DNA of 40,675 nt from an uncultured Dorea sp. (lineage in GTDB: Bacteria; Bacillota; Clostridia; Lachnospirales; Lachnospiraceae), in assembly GCA_910586965.1 (NCBI GenBank), contig CAJUMF010000032.1:1-40675 (forward strand), read 5' to 3'. Position numbers and translations under genes: made by a program. Shown piece after piece: positions 26,760 to 34,545 of the stretch. The notes below the pieces were generated by a model. That model saw only the letters and a program-made list of their open reading frames with translations, made no database searches and was not told the DNA's origin. Position 1 is the stretch's first letter; every line of letters starts with the position of its first letter.

Positions 26760-29700
26760 TTATTCAAGATTCCTAAGATAATACAGCACACCCCCATACC
26801 CATTCATAAGTCCGGGATTTATCTCTTCCTGAGGAAGAAGCTTTACATGATCCGCCACATTATATTGTATTGGCGTATCCCCCATAATCTTAGCCGCCTG
26901 ATTCAATATCCAGAGATTCCCGCATGTTCCGTGACACAAGCTATAGCTGTCCCGAATCCAATATCCTCTTACTTTTTCATAGGCACATTCCATATCGTTC
27001 TTCATACGTTCCTGCCATTCATTTGTACACACATTCTGATAACAGTACATTCTTGACAGTAAAACTCCCGCTGCGCCATGACACCACGCAACTGCCCCCA
27101 CCGTATCCTTTTCATCTTCCCCGCGGACATCACGCCAGTTATTAGTCCTTGGATCGTACAGTGTATTCTCATAAGCCCATACCTCTTTTGCAAACTCCTG
27201 GTACTTTTCCTTCCCAGTCTTATTCCACAGTGCAATCGCAGCCATCAACACACCACTGTTTCCATGTGCCATCCCTGCCATAGGCGGTATTCCCTTTTCT
27301 ACCTTCCATCCAATACCTGTTTTTTGCTTTATGGCATTATCCATCAACACATCTACTGCCTCTTCCGCCATTTGCAGATAAATGTCCTCTGATGTGACTT
27401 CATACAACTTTAAAAGCACCATCGCCGCCCCGGCATTTCCAGAGAGCAAATCATATTTGTCATCCTTTTTTAATAACTTTTCCACAATTTTTGCATGTCG
27501 TTTCCCATATTCCAGATATTTATTATCTCCGGTTTTTTGATAAAGCAACAGATATGTATACACGATAGAGCTCTCACCCTCATACGCACCTGTATTTGAA
27601 GTATCGAGATTGCTCAAAGATTCACTGCATACATCGGTATAACTAAACAACATGCTTTCCAGTGTATCCGTGATACGTTGAACTTCTTCTCCTTTTTCTG
27701 CCTTCTTTAAACTGGAAAATATCAGGAGCATCCCTGCCAGTCCATCATAGAGATACATGTCCATAGGGGAAATGTTCCATGTCTGTTTTCCATAAGCAGA
27801 CATCTGAACCTTAAACCAGCTTACCTGTGTTCTGTCTTGATTCCAAACTGCGTATTTAAGCAAACGTTCTGTTAACATCGTACATACAAGCTTCCTATTC
27901 GCACTCCCCTGCTTTTCGTCGATATCTTTCGCAGGGTAGACCCGGTTTATGCAGCTCTCCACATTTTCCGGCATAAGTGCCAGCGACAATCTGATATATC
28001 CACACTGCTTATCCATATCCTCTTCGTTCAAAAAAGAAAGCCTGTCATGCAGGATATCCATGGCCGTTCTTTCAAAATACCATCCGAACTTATCGCCTCT
28101 GGAACTATAGAGCGCCGTTCCATTCAGCCGATAGAAATAATAAGGCACATCCCCTTCCAGCAAATCTCTCACTTCACTTTTTATAATGTCCCTTTCCCTT
28201 TCCTGTCTTCCATTCCACATCCCCCACAAGAAAATCTCTCTGTCAGCGCCGTCCATAAGCAAAGACGGATGATAAGAACCAGATAAAAGCATTGCATATC
28301 TCTGAGTATCCGCCAATAGGAAACGGCTTTTTGTCTCCCTCAATTCCTCAAGAAGAACATGGAACTCGTCTTTTCTGCGGAGTACTTCCTGATATGCTCT
28401 GCGAAATTCATCCAAAAGCTTGTCGCTGTATCTCGATGGACTTTGAAACTCACCATTAACCGTTGCCAGATTCTCACTCTTTTCCGACTCCGGGTAACAG
28501 TAATCTATATACATTTCAGAAGTACCCTCATTGATGATCCGCGGAACCTTGAATGGATAGATCTGTCCTTCCATCCCGCTGATTCCACTGCTATTGACGC
28601 CTCCTCCATCATAATTCCACGAAAAAAACGGCAAAAGCCCGGAGTAAAGAACCGATTGTGCCAACTCATAACATATCTCTTCGTTCGCCGTTACACGTTT
28701 TTTATTAAAAGTAATATTGACCAACGTTTCAAGATCTATCAGGACCGGATATTCTCCATGCGCAATCACATTCTCACTGTGCAGATCCTTTGTCCCCAAA
28801 AGATATACCAGGAATATCTGAACGCCCAGCCTTTGATAATATCTTCCAAGCTCCTCTTCCGATTCACAAGTCCCATATCTGACAACCGTACTCCAACTAT
28901 GGGTTTCATAGGATATAAATGGATATTCATACTGTCCAATCCCTGTGATATCAGCAAGTTTCCTTAATATCTTATGATATTTCTTTTCATTTTCCATAGA
29001 ATGAGGTTTGTAGAGAATCTCTGCTCCATTGTCCAGGCCAATTTTTAACACCTGCTTCCCTTGATTATGTACATCTGAAAAATTACCGCTGATTTTTATA
29101 ATCTTACATTCTGCTCTGCCGCCTAAAAGCTCTGCTGATATATCCTTTCGATCCTGCCGGAAACACTCTAATATCTCCTCATAATAATCAACCATATGCC
29201 CAATCTTTTCTTCTATACATCGGCACAAAACCGGGTAGTGCTCAAATAATTGTTTTATATTATTAGCATCGCCTGCTATATGAGTACAAAAATACTCATA
29301 TTCTTCTTTTGTATCTGCCCCTTTAAGCATTCCTTTTTGCCTGCACTCACGCAGATTCACAATAAAGCTTCTCATGTAAATACTCTGCAACTGTGCATTC
29401 AGATGACTGGCAAAATCACGATATATCTCCTCGGAAAATAATCCTTGTAACCTCTGCCTCTGCAAACGCCTTTTTAATAAAAGTATCGCAAATTCTGTAT
29501 AAGATATCTTATCACCCTTTTTAACTGCCGATTCGATATACCCCATAAGCATACCGGATAGCTTTTTCGTATCGCCGCATTTTTTCTCATCTGTCCTCAC
29601 AGTATAAAGCGACTGCCGCAGATACTCTTCAAACTCCGGAAAGCTTTTCAACATATTTTGAAATGTATTCTTTCCGAGCATCTGTCCCCAATACTCTACT

Positions 29701-29774
29701 CTCTGCCAATCATATTCACTCTCACTATCCGAGATATACTGCCTCTCTGACAAATAACTGCTATCGTATCTCAT
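26760..29774 (-). CDS. lanM: Class II lanthipeptide synthetase LanM
   Basis: The 1004-residue enzyme dehydrates Ser/Thr in a precursor peptide and closes thioether rings with Cys. The N-terminal dehydratase domain (DUF4135, about 100-560) has the kinase-like residues Lys256 (YKPHS), Asp330/His332/Asn335 (KDLHSEN) and Asp347 (LIDLETL). The C-terminal LanC cyclase (about 670-1004) has zinc ligands Cys898 in AWCHGAAG and Cys947-His948 in SLCHGTCG, plus MAHGNSG. The length is normal and no key residue is missing. There is no C39 peptidase or transporter gene nearby. The start at 29772-29774 has GGAGG nine bases upstream. It lies directly downstream of the 49-aa precursor gene. Confidence 0.96.
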   Translation of the reverse strand: MRYDSSYLSERQYISDSESEYDWQRVEYWGQMLGKNTFQNMLKSFPEFEEYLRQSLYTVRTDEKKCGDTKKLSGMLMGYIESAVKKGDKISYTEFAILLLKRRLQRQRLQGLFSEEIYRDFASHLNAQLQSIYMRSFIVNLRECRQKGMLKGADTKEEYEYFCTHIAGDANNIKQLFEHYPVLCRCIEEKIGHMVDYYEEILECFRQDRKDISAELLGGRAECKIIKISGNFSDVHNQGKQVLKIGLDNGAEILYKPHSMENEKKYHKILRKLADITGIGQYEYPFISYETHSWSTVVRYGTCESEEELGRYYQRLGVQIFLVYLLGTKDLHSENVIAHGEYPVLIDLETLVNITFNKKRVTANEEICYELAQSVLYSGLLPFFSWNYDGGGVNSSGISGMEGQIYPFKVPRIINEGTSEMYIDYCYPESEKSENLATVNGEFQSPSRYSDKLLDEFRRAYQEVLRRKDEFHVLLEELRETKSRFLLADTQRYAMLLSGSYHPSLLMDGADREIFLWGMWNGRQERERDIIKSEVRDLLEGDVPYYFYRLNGTALYSSRGDKFGWYFERTAMDILHDRLSFLNEEDMDKQCGYIRLSLALMPENVESCINRVYPAKDIDEKQGSANRKLVCTMLTERLLKYAVWNQDRTQVSWFKVQMSAYGKQTWNISPMDMYLYDGLAGMLLIFSSLKKAEKGEEVQRITDTLESMLFSYTDVCSESLSNLDTSNTGAYEGESSIVYTYLLLYQKTGDNKYLEYGKRHAKIVEKLLKKDDKYDLLSGNAGAAMVLLKLYEVTSEDIYLQMAEEAVDVLMDNAIKQKTGIGWKVEKGIPPMAGMAHGNSGVLMAAIALWNKTGKEKYQEFAKEVWAYENTLYDPRTNNWRDVRGEDEKDTVGAVAWCHGAAGVLLSRMYCYQNVCTNEWQERMKNDMECAYEKVRGYWIRDSYSLCHGTCGNLWILNQAAKIMGDTPIQYNVADHVKLLPQEEINPGLMNGYGGVLYYLRNLE

Positions 29775-29806
29775 GCTGTATCCTCCGCTATTTCTTTAAA
29801 TGATTC

Positions 29807-29837
29807 GAGGGGCAGAATGTAAATCATTCCGCCCCTC
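29807..29837 (-). other. Stable hairpin between precursor and lanM
   Basis: On the minus strand GAGGGGCGGAATG and CATTCTGCCCCTC form a 13-bp stem (one G-U) with a 5-base loop. No T-run follows (the next bases are GAATCATTT). It therefore looks like an RNA-stabilising or attenuating hairpin that keeps precursor mRNA above lanM mRNA. Confidence 0.75.
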
Positions 29838-29851
29838 CAGGTCTGTTGATA

Positions 29852-30001
29852 TTAGCAGCAGTAAATTGTCAGAAATGCGCCGCAAAGTCTAGTGCTTGTA
29901 CTATAGGGCATTGTACTGTCTTCATCAGAAATTAATTTTTTCATTTCTTCCATTTCTTCAAACAAGTTACCTGCACATTCTAAAGTTTCTTTTTTCTGCA
30001 T
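29852..30001 (-). CDS. lanA: Putative class II lanthipeptide precursor peptide (49 aa)
   Basis: This short gene has a GGAGG ribosome site nine bases before the ATG (29999-30001). The product has an acidic helical leader (about residues 1-28, LFEEMEEMKK) and a C-terminal part with Ser/Thr at 29, 30, 34-37 and 45, Cys40, and a Cys48-Cys49 end (CGAFLTIYCC). The terminal Cys pair resembles the lacticin 481 group, but the rest does not. A further Cys (9) is in the leader. No Gly-Gly or Gly-Ala cleavage site is present. It lies 30 bases after the histidine kinase gene and directly before lanM, which is the basis for calling it the LanM substrate. Confidence 0.85.
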   Translation of the reverse strand: MQKKETLECAGNLFEEMEEMKKLISDEDSTMPYSTSTRLCGAFLTIYCC

Positions 30002-30031
30002 ATCTGCCGTCCTCCATTCTTAATTATTATA

Positions 30032-31363
30032 TTATGCTTTATCCACATCAAAAAATGTCAGGTTCGTGCTGAATATATGCTCTGACACTTGATGTGACAT
30101 AATACCTCCATATTCTTGTACTACCCGTTCTGCACTTTTTAAGCCGTATCCGTGAGTACCGTCATTCCGTTTAGAAGTAACCCATCCGACGCTGTCTCTA
30201 ACCGGCTTCTCCTCAATACTATTGCTGATTTCAATAAAAAGCATCCGATTATGCCTTTCCAACTTTATCCGTATCCAGCGTTCACTGCCCTTCATCCGCT
30301 CACAAGCTTCCAGCGCATTATCTAAAAGATTGCCAAACAATGCACATATTTGATTGTCTGTAAAAGGCAATCTTGCAAACTGAACAATTTCAACATCGAA
30401 TTTTATTCCCAGCTTCTCTGATACGCTGTTTTTCTGGCTCAACAGCATATCTAATGTCTTATTTCCTGACCATACTTCTATATCTTCGCCGAACAGATTA
30501 TCACTTATTTTCTTTATATATAGCCGAATCTTCTCGCATTCTCCTTCCTGCGCATATCCGTTCAGTATGACCAGATGATTATTAATATCATGGACCAATT
30601 CTCTGTTCTTTTCTATTAGCTGTGCCATTTCCTGGTATTTTTGCTCCACCATCTCATCTCTTGAGATCAGAAATGCATGTTCTTTCTGTATTTCCTTATT
30701 TTTTAGTAATATCATCCCTGTAAATAATATCGCCGCCACCAATACCGCTAAAGAAAAGCCTGTACTCCCACCGGCCATCTCTAATTCACCTTCTACCATC
30801 TTACTCAAAAAATGGTGATAACGTCTTAAGATGACACAAAACACAATACTCCCGGAACTCAAAATCTTCTTATAATCCCGAATATTGATTTCTATAACTT
30901 TCCGACGGGCCGCTTCAGAAAAAGTCACAAAAATAATCAGGCGCGAAATAATAAGTATGAAAACCTGCCAAAATGAAGCAGTGAGATAAACCTTATGTTC
31001 AAACTGCTGCTGCAAAAACACCATACTGATAAAAGCAAGCAAAAAATCCAACAATGAGACTAATGAAAAATATAATGTCACAAGCCCTATATTTAACACA
31101 ATCTCTCGTTTTAATATCCAAATGAGACAAATACTTGTCACCGCAATACATATAAAAAAAGCCACATAAGAAAAATATAATATACTTCGATTAGCCGCCA
31201 GCATCATGCCTACAACTACAATATTCCCACACTCTATCATTCTTTCTTTTCTATCCAAGCAATCATTTTCCAATACTGTAATAAAAAGAAATTGATAACA
31301 CAGCCACACTTCAAATAACGCAATGATCACTTGAGCTCCCCAAAGAAGTATTTCTCCCATCAT
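30032..31363 (-). CDS. AgrC-like GHKL sensor histidine kinase
   Basis: This 443-residue membrane kinase has six to seven hydrophobic segments in residues 1-220, the usual peptide-sensing layout of the AgrC/VirS (HPK10) family. The cytoplasmic part has the phospho-acceptor His258 in ELVHDINNHLVILNGY, the ATP-binding Asn345 in LFGNLLDNALEAC and a glycine box in DGTHGYGLKSAERVV. AgrC kinases detect small secreted peptides. The gene overlaps the response regulator stop (ATGA at 31360-31363), so the two are coupled. It is followed by the precursor gene, suggesting it may sense the lanthipeptide. Ligand identity is inference. Confidence 0.9.
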   Translation of the reverse strand: MMGEILLWGAQVIIALFEVWLCYQFLFITVLENDCLDRKERMIECGNIVVVGMMLAANRSILYFSYVAFFICIAVTSICLIWILKREIVLNIGLVTLYFSLVSLLDFLLAFISMVFLQQQFEHKVYLTASFWQVFILIISRLIIFVTFSEAARRKVIEINIRDYKKILSSGSIVFCVILRRYHHFLSKMVEGELEMAGGSTGFSLAVLVAAILFTGMILLKNKEIQKEHAFLISRDEMVEQKYQEMAQLIEKNRELVHDINNHLVILNGYAQEGECEKIRLYIKKISDNLFGEDIEVWSGNKTLDMLLSQKNSVSEKLGIKFDVEIVQFARLPFTDNQICALFGNLLDNALEACERMKGSERWIRIKLERHNRMLFIEISNSIEEKPVRDSVGWVTSKRNDGTHGYGLKSAERVVQEYGGIMSHQVSEHIFSTNLTFFDVDKA

Positions 31364-32085
31364 CTCCTCCTGCCGTAATCATGAATCTGCTGCTTCACTT
31401 TAGTAAAATAGGATCTGCTGACCGACACTTGCTGGTCACTTCTTAGATATATGATGTGGTTGTTCATTTTGATAATGTGCTTTATATTTACGATATAGCT
31501 CCGGTCTACCATGATAAATTCTTCCCCTGGGAGCTGATTCTTTACAGCATCTAATGTAATGCGTTCCCTATAGCGTCCGGTTGTCGTGATATATTCCACA
31601 TATTTTGATGATTTCAATTTTCTGATAAGTATAATCTCATCACAGTATATAATCCGCCTTTCCGAAATATCATCTTCCGCCGTAGTAGCAACTCGATAAC
31701 TGCCTCTCTCTGCATTCCGCTTCACGATAAGATGATTCATCACCTTCCAAAGCCTGTCGCTCATCTGATTCTTTAATATATATTGATCCGCATCTATAGA
31801 ATAACTCTCCACCGCATATTCCGAATAAGAAGTTAGAAACACAAGATACATACCCGGCCATTTCTCCCGCACCATTCTTCCAAGTTCTATCCCATTCATA
31901 TCCGGCAACCCTATATCTGTCAGCAAAATATCAAACTCATTTCCTAGCATCATTTCATCCAAGAATGCTTCCGCGGTCTCGAACACTGCAGTTTCCAATT
32001 CTATATTTGCAGCAATCTTCGCCATAGTCTCCCGAATCATCAACAGCATATCTGGATCATCATCAACAATCGCTATCTTTACCAT
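31360..32085 (-). CDS. LytTR family response regulator (AgrA-like)
   Basis: This 241-residue transcription factor has a receiver domain at residues 1-120: acidic cluster IAIVDDDPDM, phospho-acceptor Asp57 in LLTDIGLPDMNG, Thr85 in FLTSYSEY and Lys105 in YILKNQ. A C-terminal LytTR DNA-binding domain follows (about 145-238, with EEFIMVDRSYIVNIKHI and VSVSRSYF). LytTR proteins bind pairs of 9-bp direct repeats about two helical turns apart. It is the cognate partner of the downstream kinase and overlaps the upstream 195-aa gene by 23 bases. No weak active-site residue is seen. Confidence 0.92.
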   Translation of the reverse strand: MVKIAIVDDDPDMLLMIRETMAKIAANIELETAVFETAEAFLDEMMLGNEFDILLTDIGLPDMNGIELGRMVREKWPGMYLVFLTSYSEYAVESYSIDADQYILKNQMSDRLWKVMNHLIVKRNAERGSYRVATTAEDDISERRIIYCDEIILIRKLKSSKYVEYITTTGRYRERITLDAVKNQLPGEEFIMVDRSYIVNIKHIIKMNNHIIYLRSDQQVSVSRSYFTKVKQQIHDYGRRR

Positions 32086-32650
32086 CCGTCCGTCTCTCCG
32101 TCAGTACATAATGCTTATTCTTATTAATATCATAAAATACTGCTTCATCCTGCTTCACAAATAGCTTAAAAGTGTGTTCCCATAACGTCTTCTCTTTCGT
32201 CTCCTTTATTACTTTTCCAGAATGGTATACATATTCTCCTTCCTTCTTTTCCTGAACCTTCTCTATAATATCCGACACTACTTCTTCCACTTTCATAGAT
32301 TGAAGTCGTGAATTCCATTTCCCAAGAAGGTTGCGGACATTCGTCTTATTCAACTTTAATTTTCGATAAAAATATCTGGATTCCGGAAATACCTCTTCTG
32401 CCTCTTTTCCCATCCGCTCTAAGACAGCCTGGAATTCCTCTGTCCCGCTCTCAAATGGGAAACCTAACTCAAGATATGCATATATATGCCAAATTGCTTT
32501 CTGCAGATATATGTCATCTCCACTTTGATCATAAAAATCCTTAAGCCAGGTAATACTTTTTATCAGTATTCCTTTTTCCGCCTCACCAAAAACATCTACA
32601 TTATACAGCGCCAGCTTAATCGCTGCTACCTCCACCTCATCATATAACAT
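32063..32650 (-). CDS. Unknown 195-residue protein, first gene of the lanthipeptide operon
   Basis: I do not recognise this family. The protein is soluble and charged, with a helical N-terminal half (EVEVAAIKLALYNVDVFGEA, KAIWHIYAYLELGFPFE) and a Lys/Glu-rich C-terminal half ending in a strand-rich segment (HTFKLFVKQDEAVFYDINKN). I start it at the ATG of 32648-32650, because the in-frame ATG at 32695 lies inside the predicted promoter; the ribosome site is GGCAGG. Its stop lies inside the response regulator gene, so it is translationally coupled to the two-component system. A regulatory or immunity role is possible but not shown. Confidence 0.75.
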   Translation of the reverse strand: MLYDEVEVAAIKLALYNVDVFGEAEKGILIKSITWLKDFYDQSGDDIYLQKAIWHIYAYLELGFPFESGTEEFQAVLERMGKEAEEVFPESRYFYRKLKLNKTNVRNLLGKWNSRLQSMKVEEVVSDIIEKVQEKKEGEYVYHSGKVIKETKEKTLWEHTFKLFVKQDEAVFYDINKNKHYVLTERRTDGKDSDC

Positions 32651-32675
32651 TGTACTATACCTGCCTTTTCTTTTT

Positions 32676-32704
32676 ATAGTACATTCTAATTTCATATTTG
32701 TAAA
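32676..32704 (-). promoter_or_regulatory. Promoter of the lanthipeptide operon
   Basis: Minus-strand TTTACA (32699-32704) and TACTAT (32676-32681) with a 17-base spacer. The leader to the 195-aa gene would be about 20 bases. Confidence 0.65.
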
Positions 32705-32723
32705 TCTGTTGCATATAAGTAAT

Positions 32724-32752
32724 TTTTCATTTTTTGTAACTATTGTTACAAT
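32724..32752 (+). promoter_or_regulatory. Promoter of the XRE regulator
   Basis: Plus-strand TTTTCA (32724-32729) and TACAAT (32747-32752) with a 17-base spacer. The -10 overlaps the right arm of an inverted repeat. Confidence 0.55.
32734..32751. promoter_or_regulatory. Palindromic operator between XRE gene and lanthipeptide operon
   Basis: A perfect inverted repeat, TTGTAAC-TATT-GTTACAA (7-bp arms, 4-base spacer), covers the -10 region of the XRE promoter. It stands 30 bases upstream of the -35 of the divergent operon. The likeliest binder is the adjacent XRE protein, controlling itself and possibly the operon. Confidence 0.65.
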
Positions 32753-32779
32753 ATATGTATCGAAGGAGGATACCGCTGT

Positions 32780-33106
32780 ATGGAAGTAGGAGAAAGAATC
32801 AGATATGTCCGTGAGTCCAAAAACATGACACAAAAAAAGTTAGCTGACTCAATCCATATCTCCCCCAGTTTTATGAACCGGATAGAAAAAGGTTCATCTC
32901 AGGTTTCTTTAGATTGTGTATGCAGTATCGCCAAAGTCCTGGAAGTCACTCCGCAGGCCCTTTTGTGCGATATCTTCGTGTACCCTGATGATGACGCATC
33001 AATATCCGAAAGAATCAAAATCACCGTCGAAAAATTTCCTCCTGACCGACAGAAGGAATTTCTTGCTGTACTGAATACTCTTGCATCCCATTTGAAATTA
33101 TTATAA
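32780..33106 (+). CDS. XRE family transcriptional regulator
   Basis: This 108-residue protein has an N-terminal helix-turn-helix (residues 3-60: GERIRYVRESKNMTQKKLAD, then ISPSFMNRIEKGSSQVSLD). Its C-terminal helical part (FPPDRQKEFLAVLNTLASHL) probably dimerises, as in small SinR-like repressors. It is divergent from the lanthipeptide operon. The ATG at 32780 follows AAGGAGG by ten bases. The palindrome over its own promoter suggests autoregulation. Whether it represses or activates the lan operon cannot be read from sequence. Confidence 0.9.
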   Translation: MEVGERIRYVRESKNMTQKKLADSIHISPSFMNRIEKGSSQVSLDCVCSIAKVLEVTPQALLCDIFVYPDDDASISERIKITVEKFPPDRQKEFLAVLNTLASHLKLL

Positions 33107-33132
33107 CATAATAAACATTTTATATGAGCACC

Positions 33133-33162
33133 TGACCTCGAACAGTATAAAATTGACCTCGA
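33133..33162. repeat. 9-12-9 direct repeat TGACCTCGA
   Basis: Two identical 9-mers TGACCTCGA (33133-33141, 33154-33162) are separated by 12 bases, a 21-bp periodicity. That geometry is what LytTR response regulators recognise, although the sequence differs from the AgrA consensus. It lies between the XRE gene and the first immunity-type gene. The remainder of 33107-33200 shows nothing. Confidence 0.5.
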
Positions 33163-33200
33163 GTTACATTACTGCATCAAAAATATTATGAACATCCCTT

Positions 33201-33635
33201 TCACCATTTGCCGCTATCAAAATTCTCTGAGTCCAATTCCGGTATATATACAGAAATCCACCTGACCTTATTCGTTTCTGCATCCATTTCTACAAATACA
33301 CCTTTATCAGACTCCCACGTTTCCTCAAAATCATCATATACAAACGATGGCTCAATTTCCAACATTTCATCCTCAGTAGTTCCAACTCCTATCCCTTCAA
33401 ATAACTTCCCTTGATAATTGTCCAATGTCGTTATTCGAAACAGCCTGTCATTCTTAAGATGAAAGAACAGCTCAATACTGTTTTCAATATCATATCGAAT
33501 CCATTTTCCATTCATTACCATCATCTGGACATTTTCCTGTGACAGCAAACTGCTCAGTTCTTCCCTTGTACTGTATAAATTAATTCCCCCAAGCCCTACA
33601 AAAGGCACAATTGGAGCTGTAATATCTAATAACAT
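33201..33635 (-). CDS. Unknown small protein, immunity-type
   Basis: This 144-residue soluble protein has a very good ribosome site (AAAGGAGG, ten bases before ATG). It is acidic and strand-rich, with PFVGLGGINLYSTREELSSL near the start and KVRWISVYIPELD near the end. I know similar openings only from unnamed proteins in Firmicutes toxin/immunity neighbourhoods. It is the last gene of the immunity-like array and has no recognisable catalytic motif. Function: unassigned. Confidence 0.7.
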   Translation of the reverse strand: MLLDITAPIVPFVGLGGINLYSTREELSSLLSQENVQMMVMNGKWIRYDIENSIELFFHLKNDRLFRITTLDNYQGKLFEGIGVGTTEDEMLEIEPSFVYDDFEETWESDKGVFVEMDAETNKVRWISVYIPELDSENFDSGKW

Positions 33636-33692
33636 ATTCGCCGCCTCCTTTGAGCCATCCCAGATTTTTCATTAGAACCTGCCACAGACTTT

Positions 33693-34070
33693 CTATAAAA
33701 GAGCATGTTTTAATGCAGCTTCAAATTGGCTCATATTACCATACAAAAATACAATCCCTTCTTTTTCATTCTCTAATGCCAGCTCATAATTCCAATAAAT
33801 AATTGACGGATTGTCTGATTCATCCTTATAATACAGACAAATATAATCATCATAATCTGTCACTGCAATCGGAATTATGTCATATCCCCAGAAATCATAA
33901 TACTCTTTCAATGCGTCCTCAATTTCTGCATCCGTCAAAAATTTATTTATGCAGAGCACATCTTCGCCCGCCTGAATCTCTATTCCGGCATAAATTTCTT
34001 TAAAATCAGACTGAAATAACGTCTCTGGAAGTTTTATGTTTTGCTTTTTTTCGATGCTTTCTAAAATCAT
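33693..34070 (-). CDS. SMI1/KNR4 (SUKH)-like immunity protein
   Basis: The 125-residue product has the SUKH-type pattern: a central strand pair WGYDIIPIAVTDYDDYICLY followed by DESDNPSIIYWNYE and a terminal helix (NMSQFEAALKHAL). SUKH proteins neutralise diverse nuclease toxins of polymorphic toxin systems by direct binding. The gene overlaps the preceding CdiI-like gene by 65 bases in another frame, which is long for a natural overlap. One of the two ends may have been shifted by mutation. The ribosome site GAGG is 12 bases before the ATG. Confidence 0.65.
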   Translation of the reverse strand: MILESIEKKQNIKLPETLFQSDFKEIYAGIEIQAGEDVLCINKFLTDAEIEDALKEYYDFWGYDIIPIAVTDYDDYICLYYKDESDNPSIIYWNYELALENEKEGIVFLYGNMSQFEAALKHALL

Positions 34071-34512
34071 ACACTATTTTTACCTCGAATTTCTTCATTT
34101 GCTTTGAAATACTATCTGAAAACTGCATTATCACTCTCTCAAATTCAGCTCTTTCTTCATCAATCAGCCATTCATACTCCCGATTCTTCACCAGGGCATT
34201 TGACAAAATATCTTTTATATCGTCAATATAGCCAATTAAAGCGTTGATATTTACATCCGATAATTTCTCCAGCAATTCACCCTCATACATATCACCCGCG
34301 AAAGGATTTTCCTTCAAATAACCAACCGCCTTTAAGATTGCAATATCTATGAATTCATTTTGCCGAATCATCCTTAAAATATCTGATATTTCCAGTTCGC
34401 ATATTCTTTTATCTATCAATCGGTTATGCCATTCCTGCAATGGATACATCTCTCCATCTGCGTCAATGTATTCGCATTCGTAAATATCTTTTATCTTTCT
34501 ATCGGTGTTCAT
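34006..34512 (-). CDS. CdiI-like contact-dependent inhibition immunity protein
   Basis: The 168-residue helical protein contains EISDILRMIRQNEFIDIAIL and a following AVGYLKENPFAGDMYEGELL, a pattern I associate with the CdiI immunity family (arginine-glutamine in the first helix; PxAGD.Y.GELL). Such proteins bind and block a cognate toxin domain. The last 25 residues are basic (RKHRKKAKHK) and overlap the next gene, so the true C-terminus could differ. Family call by memory only. Confidence 0.6.
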   Translation of the reverse strand: MNTDRKIKDIYECEYIDADGEMYPLQEWHNRLIDKRICELEISDILRMIRQNEFIDIAILKAVGYLKENPFAGDMYEGELLEKLSDVNINALIGYIDDIKDILSNALVKNREYEWLIDEERAEFERVIMQFSDSISKQMKKFEVKIVYDFRKHRKKAKHKTSRDVISV

Positions 34513-34545
34513 CTCTTAATTCCTTTATACAAACTAAAATCTTTT

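Noticed and set aside
30001..30032. The 49-aa peptide as an AgrD-type cyclic thiolactone precursor
   Set aside because: No AgrB protease gene is present and no charged C-terminal tail follows the Cys. Adjacency to LanM favours a lanthipeptide.
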